Assembly: GCA_020161365.1 (NCBI GenBank)
Contig: JAIUNU010000004.1
Coordinates: 124,001-188,000, forward strand
Reading direction: 5' to 3'
DNA from: Pseudomonadota bacterium
Lineage (GTDB): Bacteria; Pseudomonadota; Alphaproteobacteria; Caulobacterales; Caulobacteraceae
DNA length: 64,000 bases
Part shown: positions 8,528-18,583 of the stretch, in pieces
Position numbering within the stretch: the first letter of the stretch is position 1
How the letters are laid out: every line of letters begins with the position of its first letter
Notes under the pieces: generated by a model
Told to the model about the DNA's origin: nothing
The model's input: only the letters and a program-made list of their open reading frames with translations
The model's database searches: none
Made by a program: the position numbers and the translations under genes

Positions 8528-9820
8528 CTACAGAATAAACCGGCTCAGATCCGCGTTCGCCGCAAGCGCGCCCACCCGCGCCTGCACATAGGCCGCGTCG
8601 ATCGTCACAGTCTCGCCGCCGCGATCGGCGGCGGTGAAGCTGATCTCCTCGACCACCTTCTCCATGATCGTCTGCAGGCGGCGGGCGCCGATGTTCTCGA
8701 CCGAGCCGTTGACGGCCACGGCCGCGTCGGCCAGAGCGTCGATCGCCTCGTCGGTGAAGACCAGCGTGACCTCTTCCGTCGCCATCAGCGCCTGGTGCTG
8801 GCGGATCAGGTTGGCCTCCGGCTCGGTCAGGATCCGCCGCATGTCGTCGCGCGACAGGCCCTTGAGCTCCACCCGGATCGGCAGGCGGCCCTGAAGTTCG
8901 GGCAAGAGATCCGACGGCTTGGCGACGTGGAAGGCGCCCGAAGCGATGAACAGGATGTGGTCGGTCTTGACCGGCCCATGCTTGGTCGAGACCGTGGTGC
9001 CCTCGATCAGCGGCAGAAGATCCCGCTGCACCCCCTCGCGGGACACGTCGGCGCCGGAGCGCTGAGACGAGCTGGCGACCTTGTCGATCTCGTCCAGAAA
9101 GACGATGCCGTGGTTCTCGGCCAGTTCCAGGGCCTCCTGGGTCAGGGCCTCCTGGTCCAGCAACTTGTCGCTCTCTTCGGCGATCAGCGGCGCCCAGGCG
9201 CCCGAGACGGTGGTCTTGTGGGTCTTGGTGCGGCCGCCGCCCAGCGATTTCATCATGTCCGACAGGTTGAACACCGCCGCGCCCGGTTGGCCGGGGATGT
9301 CGAAGCTGGGGCCGCCGGTGTCGGCCAGCTGCAGCTCGACCTCCCTGTCGTCCAGCTCGCCGGCGCGCAGCTTCTTGCGGAACGCCTCGCGGGCGGCCGT
9401 CGAGCCCGGACCGGTCAGGGCGTCGAGGATGCGCTCCTCGGCGGCGCCCTCGGCCTTGGCCTTTACAGCGGCGCGGCGCTTGTCACGCACCATGGCCAGC
9501 GCGCTTTCGACGAGATCGCGGACGATCTGGTCGACGTCCCGGCCGACATAGCCGACCTCGGTGAACTTGGTGGCCTCGACCTTCAGGAACGGCGCCTGCG
9601 CCAGCTTGGCCAGGCGACGGGCGATCTCGGTCTTGCCGACGCCGGTGGGGCCGATCAGCAGGATGTTCTTCGGGGTCACCTCATCGCGCAGGTCGGCGGG
9701 CACGCGGCGGCGGCGCCAACGGTTGCGCAGGGCGACGGCCACGGCCTTCTTGGCCTCGGCGTGGCCGACGATGTAGCGGTCCAGTTCGGAAACGATCTCG
9801 CGGGGGGAAAACTCAGTCAT
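8528..9820 (-). CDS. hslU: HslUV protease ATPase subunit HslU
   Basis: This 430-residue AAA+ unfoldase feeds substrates to the HslV peptidase. Walker A is [13 protein letters not shown] near residue 60, Walker B is [13 protein letters not shown] near residue 255, and the family-typical N-terminal [20 protein letters not shown] and C-terminal tail are complete. An intervening I-domain spans about residues 110-240. The ATG at 9820 is chosen from the family start; its ATGA overlaps the stop of the upstream gene by four bases, so it is translationally coupled to that gene. Unusually, it is separated from hslV by that 280-codon gene. Confidence 0.96.
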   Translation of the reverse strand: MTEFSPREIVSELDRYIVGHAEAKKAVAVALRNRWRRRRVPADLRDEVTPKNILLIGPTGVGKTEIARRLAKLAQAPFLKVEATKFTEVGYVGRDVDQIVRDLVESALAMVRDKRRAAVKAKAEGAAEERILDALTGPGSTAAREAFRKKLRAGELDDREVELQLADTGGPSFDIPGQPGAAVFNLSDMMKSLGGGRTKTHKTTVSGAWAPLIAEESDKLLDQEALTQEALELAENHGIVFLDEIDKVASSSQRSGADVSREGVQRDLLPLIEGTTVSTKHGPVKTDHILFIASGAFHVAKPSDLLPELQGRLPIRVELKGLSRDDMRRILTEPEANLIRQHQALMATEEVTLVFTDEAIDALADAAVAVNGSVENIGARRLQTIMEKVVEEISFTAADRGGETVTIDAAYVQARVGALAANADLSRFIL

Positions 9821-10659
9821 CGGTCGTTGATCAGGGCCTCGAAGATCAAGCGCCAGCCTTCGGGGCGCTTCTGCCAGACATGCATATAGTGCGCGCGTTC
9901 GATGATTTCCTGGTGGTCGGCCCAACCGGCCTCGCCATGGGTCCAGACGAAGTCACCCGCCTTGGAGGCGCCGCCGCCACGCAGGGTGAGGACCATGCGC
10001 TGGGGCCGCGCGTTTGTGCGTTCGGCGACGGCGGCGGGGGTCAGGCCTTCGGTTCCCTTCGGCCCCAGCACCCAGGCGTCAGCGGCCAGGGCGCGTCGAT
10101 AGGCGGCAGGCGCGTCGCTTTCAACCGCCTGGGCCAAGGCCCTCTCGGCGATTCGGACCTTGTCGAAGGCGAGGGCCGCCGAGCGCTCGCCGGACTTGGC
10201 GACGGGGTCGAGCGTGGTCTGCGCATCCGGACCCGGGGCGCTTGCGGCGTCGGCGGCGGCCCCGCCGTCGTAGATCCATGCCCACCGCCCGTCCGGCGCC
10301 TTGCGCCAGATGGTCGCGAAGTAACCGCCGCGCTTGTCGTTGATCTCGGACGGGCCGACGGACAGCGCGAGCTCGCCGGACCGGGCCGCGATGATCCTCT
10401 GGGGCCACCACTCCAGTTTCGGCGTCTTGCTGGAGGGCCGCTTGTCGTAGAGCGTCCTGGCGTTCACCGGCCCTGGCGCGAACATGATCGCGTCATCGGC
10501 CATGTGCTTGAGAAACGAATCCCGGATCCCCAGCGCCAAGCCGTCCGCCGCGAAGGCGCGCTCGGCGGCCTCAACCTGGGCGGCGACGCCCGGGTCGGCC
10601 ATTGTAGGCGTTGTCCAGCACGCAGCGGCGAGCCCGGCGATCAGCATGGTCCTGAACAT
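9817..10659 (-). CDS. Exported DUF4440/SnoaL-like protein between hslV and hslU
   Basis: This 280-residue protein starts with a Sec-type signal ([21 protein letters not shown], cleavage likely near residue 21). The mature part appears to hold two cone-like NTF2/DUF4440 units, at about residues 25-140 ([31 protein letters not shown]) and 160-280 ([31 protein letters not shown]). DUF4440 proteins are small ligand-binding or enzyme-like folds, usually without a known substrate. It begins 29 bases after the hslV stop and overlaps hslU by four bases, so it sits inside what is normally an uninterrupted two-gene operon. Its own ribosome site GGAGG lies in the palindrome CCTCCCGGGAGG at 10668-10679. 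A periplasmic protein has no obvious business with the cytoplasmic HslUV complex. Confidence 0.7.
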   Translation of the reverse strand: MFRTMLIAGLAAACWTTPTMADPGVAAQVEAAERAFAADGLALGIRDSFLKHMADDAIMFAPGPVNARTLYDKRPSSKTPKLEWWPQRIIAARSGELALSVGPSEINDKRGGYFATIWRKAPDGRWAWIYDGGAAADAASAPGPDAQTTLDPVAKSGERSAALAFDKVRIAERALAQAVESDAPAAYRRALAADAWVLGPKGTEGLTPAAVAERTNARPQRMVLTLRGGGASKAGDFVWTHGEAGWADHQEIIERAHYMHVWQKRPEGWRLIFEALINDR

Positions 10660-10688
10660 TCGAAGGTCCTCCCGGGAGGAGTCAAAGC

Positions 10689-11255
10689 CTAAAGGCTTTC
10701 GACCGTCAGGTTACCGTTCGTATAGACGCAGATCTCGGCGGCGATACCCATCGCCTTGCGGGCGATGTCCTCGGCCGAAAGATCGAGGTCGACCAAGGCC
10801 TTGCCGGCCGCCAGGGCGTAGTTGCCGCCCGAGCCGATCGCCGCGACCGCGCCGCCGCCGAGGCTCTCGCCCGGCTCCAGCACGTCGCCGACGCCGGTGA
10901 CGGTGTAGATGGCGGTCTTATCGGCCACCAGCAACATGGCCTCCAGCCGGCGCAGGTAGCGATCGGTCCGCCAGTCCTTGGCCAGATCGACGCAGGCGCG
11001 CGCCAGCTGGTCGGGATACTGCTCCAGCTTGGCTTCCAACCGCTCAATGAGCGTGAAGGCGTCGGCCGTGGCGCCGGCGAAGCCTGCGACCACTTTGCCC
11101 CCGGCCAGGCGTCGCACCTTGCGGGCGTTGCCCTTGACGACGGTTGGGCCCATGGAGACCTGTCCGTCGCCGGCGATCACGGTCGAACCGTTCTTGCGCA
11201 CCGCCAGAATGGTCGTGCCGTGCCAGTCGGGGAAGGAAGAGCTGTTGCTTTGCAT
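10689..11255 (-). CDS. hslV: HslUV protease proteolytic subunit HslV
   Basis: This 188-residue subunit is the N-terminal threonine peptidase of the HslUV complex. The catalytic Thr is predicted to be residue 14, in [11 protein letters not shown], so the first 13 residues ([13 protein letters not shown]) form a propeptide; E. coli HslV exposes Thr right after Met. The conserved [10 protein letters not shown] and KVRRL motifs follow, and the [11 protein letters not shown] segment near residue 140 is intact. The ATG at 11255 gives this short leader; the frame continues 12 codons upstream without family similarity. It is divergent from the MoeB/ThiF gene. Confidence 0.95.
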   Translation of the reverse strand: MQSNSSSFPDWHGTTILAVRKNGSTVIAGDGQVSMGPTVVKGNARKVRRLAGGKVVAGFAGATADAFTLIERLEAKLEQYPDQLARACVDLAKDWRTDRYLRRLEAMLLVADKTAIYTVTGVGDVLEPGESLGGGAVAAIGSGGNYALAAGKALVDLDLSAEDIARKAMGIAAEICVYTNGNLTVESL

Positions 11256-11296
11256 GGCTTCGCATGTGGCGAGGCCGGGGCGGAGGGTCAAGCGCC

Positions 11297-12034
11297 ATGA
11301 GTTTTTCGGAAGCCGAAGTCGAGCGCTACGCCCGCCACTTGGTGCTGCGCGAGGTGGGTGGTCCGGGCCAGCAGAAGCTGAAGGCCGCTCGGGTTCTGTT
11401 GGTGGGGGCGGGCGGCCTCGGCGCGCCCGCCGCGCTGTATCTGGCCGCCGCCGGGGTCGGGACGATCGGGCTGGTTGATCCAGACACCGTCTCGCTCTCG
11501 AACCTGCAGCGCCAGGTGCTGTACGCCACCGCCGATGTCGGCCGACCCAAGGTGGAGGCTGCGACCGAGCACCTGCGCGCGCTGAACCCCAACACGACCG
11601 TCGAGACCCATCCGGTATGGCTGGATGCGTCCAACGCAGAGGCGGTGGTCTCCAAGTATGACCTTGTGCTCGATGGCACCGACGATTTTGCGACCCGCTT
11701 CGCCGTCAGCGACGCCTGTCTGGTGCAAGGTAAGCCTTTGGTGAGTGGCGCCCTGGGTCGCTGGACGGGTCAGGTCGGCGTGTTTCACGGACAGCCCTGC
11801 TATCGATGTCTGGTGCCGGAAATCCCGCCTGATGCGGAGACCTGCGCGCTGGTGGGCGTGGTCGGGGCGCTCGCCGGGGTGATCGGCTCCATGATGGCCC
11901 TGGAGGCGGTGAAGCTGATCACGGGTGCGGGTGAGCCCCTTTCGGGGCGCTTGCTGATCTACGATGGTTTGGCCGGTGAAACCCGCACCGTCCGGATCGG
12001 GCGCGACCCTCAGTGCCCGTCCTGTGGCGCTTGA
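11297..12034 (+). CDS. MoeB/ThiF/HesA-family adenylyltransferase (E1-like)
   Basis: This 245-residue E1-like enzyme adenylates the C-terminal glycine of a small sulfur-carrier protein such as MoaD or ThiS. The nucleotide-binding motif [22 protein letters not shown] is at about residues 35-56, followed by [13 protein letters not shown] with the arginine finger region and the [10 protein letters not shown] motif. Two CxxC pairs (CYRC and the terminal CPSC) would hold the structural zinc. A cysteine in [14 protein letters not shown] sits where ThiF and related proteins have their sulfur-transfer or thioester residue. There is no C-terminal rhodanese domain. Whether it serves molybdopterin or thiamine synthesis cannot be decided, since no partner carrier gene is nearby. 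Confidence 0.88.
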   Translation: MSFSEAEVERYARHLVLREVGGPGQQKLKAARVLLVGAGGLGAPAALYLAAAGVGTIGLVDPDTVSLSNLQRQVLYATADVGRPKVEAATEHLRALNPNTTVETHPVWLDASNAEAVVSKYDLVLDGTDDFATRFAVSDACLVQGKPLVSGALGRWTGQVGVFHGQPCYRCLVPEIPPDAETCALVGVVGALAGVIGSMMALEAVKLITGAGEPLSGRLLIYDGLAGETRTVRIGRDPQCPSCGA

Positions 12035-12088
12035 CCTCCCTAGCGTAACGCCGTTCGCTATGGGGCAATGGTTCTCGGGAGTGTCGAG

Positions 12089-13048
12089 ATGAAGCGCTTC
12101 TTGCGCCGTCTGGCGATCACGCTGGGCCTGCTGGTCGCCGTGTCGGCGGGGGCGTGGCTGGTGCTGCAGCGGCCCGACATCCCCTACGACACGCTGGAGG
12201 CCAAGTACGGTTATCCGGACTCGCAGTACATGGATCTGCCCGGCGGCGTGCGGGCGCACTATCGCGATCTGGGACCGCGAGACGCGCCGGCGATCGTGCT
12301 GGTGCACGGCTATTCCGCCTCAACCCACGCTTGGGACGCGTGGGCGGCGCGGCTGTCAAAGTCCTACCGTGTGGTGGTGCTGGATCTCCCCGGCCATGGG
12401 CTGACGCGGACGTCGGGGAGCTATGTCGCAGGGCGCCAAGGATTTGTGTCCGTGGTCGACGCGCTGACGTCGCGGCTGGGCCTGACCCGTTTCACCCTGT
12501 TCGGAAACTCCATGGGCGGTGCGGTGGCCTGGACCTATGCGGTCGACCACCCGGGCAAGGTTCAGCGACTCGTTCTGGTCGACGCGGCGGGATGGCCGTC
12601 GGAGAAGTCGAGCGGGGCGCTGATCTTCAACGTGCTTCGCCATCCGATCGGTCGCGCCGTGTTGAAGGACGTCGACACCCGTATGCTGGTCGCCCAGGGT
12701 TTACGCTCGGGCTACTGGGATCAGAGACTGGTGACCCCGGCCTTGATCGATCGCTATGTGGAATTGTCCCGCGGACCCGGTCATCGCGACGTTCTGCTCT
12801 CGTTGCAGAGCGGCCCCCGCCGCGACGCCACGGCCGCCGAACTTTCGACGATCCATGCGCCGACCCTGATCATGTTCGGACAGGAGGACAGGATCATTCC
12901 TGCGGCAGACGGCGAGAAGTTCCACAAGGCCATACCGGGCGCCACCCTGATCCTCTATCCGGGCGTCGGCCATGTGCCGATGGAGCAGATCCCCGATCGT
13001 TCGGCCGCCGATCTGGAGGCTTGGCTCGCCGCCCATCCGGTCGAATAA
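12089..13048 (+). CDS. Alpha/beta hydrolase, membrane-anchored or exported
   Basis: This 319-residue protein has an N-terminal hydrophobic segment (residues 5-25, FLRRLAITLGLLVAVSAGAWLVL) that serves as anchor or signal. An alpha/beta-hydrolase fold follows. The oxyanion motif is LVHGYSAS near residue 73, the nucleophile elbow is FGNSMGG near residue 140 with Ser as nucleophile, the acid is probably in FGQEDRIIP, and the histidine is in GVGHVPMEQ. This complete triad suggests an esterase, lipase or epoxide-hydrolase-like activity on an unknown periplasmic substrate. I start at the ATG at 12089, which directly precedes the basic/hydrophobic leader; an ATG at 12068 would add seven residues. Confidence 0.85.
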   Translation: MKRFLRRLAITLGLLVAVSAGAWLVLQRPDIPYDTLEAKYGYPDSQYMDLPGGVRAHYRDLGPRDAPAIVLVHGYSASTHAWDAWAARLSKSYRVVVLDLPGHGLTRTSGSYVAGRQGFVSVVDALTSRLGLTRFTLFGNSMGGAVAWTYAVDHPGKVQRLVLVDAAGWPSEKSSGALIFNVLRHPIGRAVLKDVDTRMLVAQGLRSGYWDQRLVTPALIDRYVELSRGPGHRDVLLSLQSGPRRDATAAELSTIHAPTLIMFGQEDRIIPAADGEKFHKAIPGATLILYPGVGHVPMEQIPDRSAADLEAWLAAHPVE

Positions 13049-13081
13049 CGCCGTCTTCGGGTTCGTACGGACCTGACATAG

Positions 13082-14644
<1,563 letters not shown>

Positions 14645-14710
14645 GGTTGCGGCGGATCAAGGTGTTCCACCGCGTCGGTCCGCCATCTGACGCTTTCGCA
14701 GGAGTTCCCG

Positions 14711-15100
14711 ATGACCGACGCCGTCCAGCAGACAGCCTTCGACCAGATCGGCGGCGCAGCGCCGGTGGCGGCGATGGTCAACGCCTTTTATGATTTGATG
14801 GAGACCGATCCGGCCTATGCGCGGCTTCGGGCGATCCATGCCCAGGACCTGACCCCGATGCGCGCCTCGCTGGCCGGGTTCATCACCGGCTGGCTTGGCG
14901 GGCCTCGAGATTGGTTCGCGGCGCGACCCGGCGTCTGCATGATGTCGCTGCATCGCGCGATGCCGATCGATGCGGAGCTCGGGCGACAATGGGTCGACGC
15001 CATGTCGCGCGCGATGGATCAGGCCGAAATCGCGCCCGATATGGCCGAGGCCCTCCGGGATGTCTTCGGCCGGATGTCCGCCAACATGGCTACGGCCTGA
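14711..15100 (+). CDS. Truncated haemoglobin, group II-like
   Basis: This 129-residue protein has the compact two-over-two globin pattern. An N-terminal helix with QIGGAAPVAAMVNAFYDLM is followed by the helix F region CMMSLHRAMPI, in which the histidine is the expected proximal haem ligand, and by the G and H helices. Sequence length and the LHRAMPI motif favour a group II (TrHbO-like) globin. Such proteins bind oxygen or NO, or act in peroxide chemistry, in the cytoplasm. The ATG at 14711 has a GCAGGAG ribosome-binding stretch just upstream. Confidence 0.85.
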   Translation: MTDAVQQTAFDQIGGAAPVAAMVNAFYDLMETDPAYARLRAIHAQDLTPMRASLAGFITGWLGGPRDWFAARPGVCMMSLHRAMPIDAELGRQWVDAMSRAMDQAEIAPDMAEALRDVFGRMSANMATA

Positions 15101-15105
15101 CCGCT

Positions 15106-16092
15106 TCAGAGCATCGCCGGAATGACGCGATCCGGCGGCCTGTGGCCGTCCATGAAGGTCTTCACATTGACGATGACCTTCTCGCCCATGTCGATGCGGC
15201 CCTCGACCGTGGCCGAGCCCATGTGCGGCAGCAGCACGACATTCGGCAGTTTCAGCAGCTTGGGATTGATCGCCGGCTCGTGCTCGTAGACGTCGAGGCC
15301 CGCGCCGGCGATCTCGCCCTTGGCCAGCATGTTGGCCAGAGCGCCTTCGTCGATGACTTCGCCGCGCGCGGTGTTCACCACCACCGCGTGCGGCCGCAGC
15401 AGCTTCAGGCGGCGGGCCGACAGCAGGTGATAGGTGGCCGGCGTGTGCGGGCAATTGACCGACACGAAGTCCATGCGGGCCAGCATCTGGTCGAGGCTTT
15501 CCCAGTAGGTGCAGCCCAGCTCCTCGGCGATCCGTGCGTTGACCGGCTTGCGGTTATGATAGTGGACCTGCATGCCGAAGGCCTTGGCGCGGCGGGCGAC
15601 GGCCTGGCCGATGCGGCCCATGCCGATGATGCCCAGGCGCTTGCCCCATAGGCGGCGGCCCAGCATCCAGGTCGGAGACCAGCCATGGAAGCCGCCGGCC
15701 TTGACCACCTCGGCGCCTTCGACGATCCGGCGCGACGCGGCCATGATCAGGGTCATGGTCAGGTCGGCGGTGTCTTCGGTCAGCACGCCCGGCGTGTTGG
15801 TGACGATAATGCCGCGGGCGTTGGCGGTGGCGACGTCGATGTTGTCCACGCCGGCGCCAAAATTGGCGATCAGCTTGAGCCGATCACCGGATCGCGACAG
15901 AAGGCGCGAATCGATGCGATCGGTGATCGTTGGCACGAGCACGTCGGCGCGGCTCATGGCGTCGACCAGCTCGTCTGGCGTCATGGGCTTGTCGGAGACG
16001 TTCAGTTCGGTGTCGAACAGCTCGCACATCCGCGTCTCCACCGGATCGGGGAGTTTGCGGGTCACGATGACTTTGAGCTTGCGGGCGGCCAT
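15106..16092 (-). CDS. D-isomer 2-hydroxyacid dehydrogenase (glyoxylate/hydroxypyruvate reductase type)
   Basis: This 328-residue NAD(P)-dependent dehydrogenase has the nucleotide-binding motif LGIIGMGRIGQAVARRAKAFG near residue 155. The catalytic set is complete: arginine in VVVNTARGEVIDEGAL, glutamate in DVYEHEPAIN and histidine in VVLLPHMGSAT. The sequence is close in style to bacterial glyoxylate/hydroxypyruvate reductases, but 2-ketogluconate or related substrates are possible. The ATG at 16092 (MAARKLKVIVTRKLP) matches the usual beginning; the ATG at 16140 would add 16 atypical residues. It converges with the globin gene (gap 5 bp) and is divergent from the SH3-protein gene. Confidence 0.9.
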   Translation of the reverse strand: MAARKLKVIVTRKLPDPVETRMCELFDTELNVSDKPMTPDELVDAMSRADVLVPTITDRIDSRLLSRSGDRLKLIANFGAGVDNIDVATANARGIIVTNTPGVLTEDTADLTMTLIMAASRRIVEGAEVVKAGGFHGWSPTWMLGRRLWGKRLGIIGMGRIGQAVARRAKAFGMQVHYHNRKPVNARIAEELGCTYWESLDQMLARMDFVSVNCPHTPATYHLLSARRLKLLRPHAVVVNTARGEVIDEGALANMLAKGEIAGAGLDVYEHEPAINPKLLKLPNVVLLPHMGSATVEGRIDMGEKVIVNVKTFMDGHRPPDRVIPAML

Positions 16093-16164
16093 GGGCGGTT
16101 TGAAAAGCTCTCTCTGACAGGCGTTTGAAAGCTGTAGCAAAGGGGCCGGTGGGGGCCAAGCAAC

Positions 16165-16710
16165 ATGCGGTCAAAAACAGAACAAGGTTTGTCTCGAATG
16201 GGTTTGACGCGCGTCATGGTCGGAATTGCGGCGGGAGGGGCCTTGCTGGCCGGTCCGGCTGCGGCCGAGGGGCCCAAGGTGACGCCGTCGGGCCTGGAGG
16301 TGCCGCGCTACGTCTCCCTGAAGTATGCCGAGGTCAACGCGCGCAACGGTCCGGACGAGGAGCATCAGCTCTTGTGGGTGTATCACGCCAAGGGCCTGCC
16401 GGTGCAGGTCGTGGCCGAGACGCGCGAGTGGCGCAGGATCTGTGATCCCGAGGGGGGGCTGGCCTGGGTCCATAAGCGCACAACCGATGGCCGGCGCGCG
16501 GCGATGCGCGTCCAGCCGACCAATCTGCCTCTGCTCAATGCGCCCAAGGACGGGGCCAAGATCAGCGCCTATCTGAAGGCGCGGTCGGTCGCGTCTCTCG
16601 ACAAATGTGAGAAGGGGTGGTGCCGGCTGCGGGCCGACGGCTCGTCGGGCTGGGCTCGAGAGAACGAAATCTGGGGCGCCGATCCGGCGATCCAGTGTCG
16701 AAAGCGTTAG
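16165..16710 (+). CDS. Exported bacterial SH3-domain protein
   Basis: This 181-residue protein has a signal peptide (about residues 1-34, hydrophobic VMVGIAAGGALLAGPAAAEG) and two SH3b-like units. The first is at about 50-110 (RYVSLKYAEVNARNGPDEEHQLLWVYHAKGLPVQVV and EWRRICDPEGGLAWVHK) and the second at 115-175 (LPLLNAPKDGAKISAYLKARSVASLDKCEKGWCRLRADGSSGWARE). Such domains usually bind cell-wall peptides in the periplasm. No catalytic module is attached. The ATG at 16165 has a GGGGG stretch upstream; an internal ATG at 16198 would give a shorter signal peptide and is an alternative start. Confidence 0.8.
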   Translation: MRSKTEQGLSRMGLTRVMVGIAAGGALLAGPAAAEGPKVTPSGLEVPRYVSLKYAEVNARNGPDEEHQLLWVYHAKGLPVQVVAETREWRRICDPEGGLAWVHKRTTDGRRAAMRVQPTNLPLLNAPKDGAKISAYLKARSVASLDKCEKGWCRLRADGSSGWARENEIWGADPAIQCRKR

Positions 16711-16776
16711 GGGCGCGGGATCCGCGCGCGTAGGGAAACGTTGAGGCCGGACCCGCCATCGTGCTAGGGCGTCCCC

Positions 16777-17289
16777 ATGCAGAAGAACGCCTACACCTTC
16801 GAAGAACTCCTGGCCTGCGGCCGCGGCGAGATGTTTGGCCCCGGCAACGCCCAACTGCCGGCCCCGCCGATGCTGATGTTCGACCGGATCGTTCGGATCG
16901 AGGCCGAGGGCGGCAAGTATGGCAAGGGCTATGTCGAGGCCGAGTTCGATATCAACCCCGATCTCTGGTTCTTCGGCTGCCATTTCATCGGTGATCCCGT
17001 TATGCCCGGTTGCCTGGGTCTGGACGCCATGTGGCAGCTGGTCGGCTTCTTCCTCGGCTGGTCGGGTGGTCCCGGCCGCGGCCGCGCCCTGGGCGTAGGC
17101 GAAGTGAAGTTTACGGGCCAGGTCACGCCCGACATCAAGAAGGTCGTCTACAAGATCGACCTGAAGCGTGTGATCATGCGCAAGCTGGTGATGGGCATCG
17201 CCGACGGCGTCCTGGAAGCGGACGGCAAGGTGATCTACGAAACCAGTGACCTGAAGGTTGGCCTGTTCACGCCCGAACAAATGGCTTGA
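16777..17289 (+). CDS. fabA: 3-hydroxydecanoyl-ACP dehydratase/isomerase FabA
   Basis: This 170-residue hotdog-fold enzyme dehydrates 3-hydroxyacyl-ACP and isomerises the C10 intermediate, introducing the double bond of unsaturated fatty acids. The active-site histidine is in [17 protein letters not shown] and the aspartate is in [12 protein letters not shown], the two halves of the shared active site. Length and the N-terminal [10 protein letters not shown] block are standard. It lies 70 bp upstream of fabB on the same strand, forming the classic unsaturated-fatty-acid pair. Confidence 0.97.
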   Translation: MQKNAYTFEELLACGRGEMFGPGNAQLPAPPMLMFDRIVRIEAEGGKYGKGYVEAEFDINPDLWFFGCHFIGDPVMPGCLGLDAMWQLVGFFLGWSGGPGRGRALGVGEVKFTGQVTPDIKKVVYKIDLKRVIMRKLVMGIADGVLEADGKVIYETSDLKVGLFTPEQMA

Positions 17290-17359
17290 TCCGTTAGACG
17301 AGACCGGCCCTAGAGAGCTGGCCCCTGTCGGATCGTTGGGGGAGAAGAGGATTTAGAAT

Positions 17360-18571
17360 ATGCGTCGCGTCGTCGTCACCGGACTGGGGATCGTCTCGTC
17401 CATCGGCAACAACGCCAATGAGGTCTTGGCCTCGCTGCGCGAAGCCAAGTCGGGCGTGATCGCCGCGCCAGAATACGCCGAGCTCGGCTTCCGCTGTCAG
17501 GTTCACGCCGCGCCCCAGATCGATTGGGAGTCGCTGGTGGACCGCCGCGCGGCGCGCTTCCTGGCGCCCGGCACGGCCTACGCTCACATCGCCATGGAGC
17601 AGGCGATCGCCGACTCCGGCCTGTCGGAGAGCGAGATCTCCCACGAGCGTACCGGCCTGATCGTCGGTTCGGGCGGACCCTCGACCCGCGTGATCATCGA
17701 CGCGGCGGCGACCACCAAGGAAAAGGGTCCCAAGCGGATCGGTCCGTTCGCAGTGCCCAAGGCGATGAGCTCGGGGCCTTCGGCAGTGCTGTCGACCTGG
17801 TTCAAGATCCGCGGGATCAACTATTCGATCAGCTCGGCCTGTGCGACCAGCGCCCACTGCATCGGCGCGGCCGCCGAGCAGATCCAGCTGGGCAAGCAGG
17901 ACATCGTCTTCGCCGGTGGTTGCGAGGAACTGGACTGGAGCCTGTCGAACCTGTTCGACGCCATGGGCGCCATGAGCAGCAACTTCAACGACCGCCCCGC
18001 CGTGGCCAGCCGCGCCTATGACAAGAACCGCGATGGCTTCGTGATCGCCGGCGGCGCGGGGATCCTGGTGCTGGAAGAGTACGAGCACGCCAAGGCGCGC
18101 GGCGCCAAGATCTATGGCGAGGTCGTGGGCTACGCCGCCAATTCCGACGGTTACGACATGGTCGCGCCGTCGGGTGAGGGCGCCGTCCGGTGCATGCGCC
18201 TGGCCATGGCCGAGGCGGGGAACCGGACCATCGACTACCTGAACCCCCACGGCACCTCGACGCCGGTCGGCGACAGCAAGGAAATGGGCGCGGTGCGCGA
18301 CGTGTTTGGCGACAAGGCGCCGATGATCTCGTCGACCAAGTCGCTGACCGGGCACAGCCTGGGCGCCGCCGGCGCGCAGGAGGCGATCTACTCGATCCTC
18401 ATGCTCAACAACGACTTCGCGGCCGAGAGCGCCAATATCGAAGAACTCGACCCCGAATTCGCCGACCTGCCGATCCTGCGCCAGCGGGCCGACAAGCCGC
18501 TGGAGACGGTGATGTCTAATAGCTTCGGCTTTGGCGGCACCAACGGCACCCTGATCTTCAGCCGCGTCTAG
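17360..18571 (+). CDS. fabB: Beta-ketoacyl-ACP synthase I FabB
   Basis: This 403-residue condensing enzyme elongates the unsaturated intermediate made by FabA. The Cys-His-His triad is visible: cysteine in [16 protein letters not shown], first histidine in [14 protein letters not shown], second in [14 protein letters not shown]. The C-terminal [14 protein letters not shown] signature is present. It starts at the ATG at 17360 with an AGAGGA ribosome site and is followed after 12 bp by the TPR/OGT-like gene. Confidence 0.97.
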   Translation: MRRVVVTGLGIVSSIGNNANEVLASLREAKSGVIAAPEYAELGFRCQVHAAPQIDWESLVDRRAARFLAPGTAYAHIAMEQAIADSGLSESEISHERTGLIVGSGGPSTRVIIDAAATTKEKGPKRIGPFAVPKAMSSGPSAVLSTWFKIRGINYSISSACATSAHCIGAAAEQIQLGKQDIVFAGGCEELDWSLSNLFDAMGAMSSNFNDRPAVASRAYDKNRDGFVIAGGAGILVLEEYEHAKARGAKIYGEVVGYAANSDGYDMVAPSGEGAVRCMRLAMAEAGNRTIDYLNPHGTSTPVGDSKEMGAVRDVFGDKAPMISSTKSLTGHSLGAAGAQEAIYSILMLNNDFAAESANIEELDPEFADLPILRQRADKPLETVMSNSFGFGGTNGTLIFSRV

Positions 18572-18583
18572 AGCCGGCGGGCG

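Noticed and set aside
8522..9889. 455-codon open frame on the plus strand
   Set aside because: It is the antisense shadow of hslU; composition is biased by codon positions of the real gene and no family pattern is seen.
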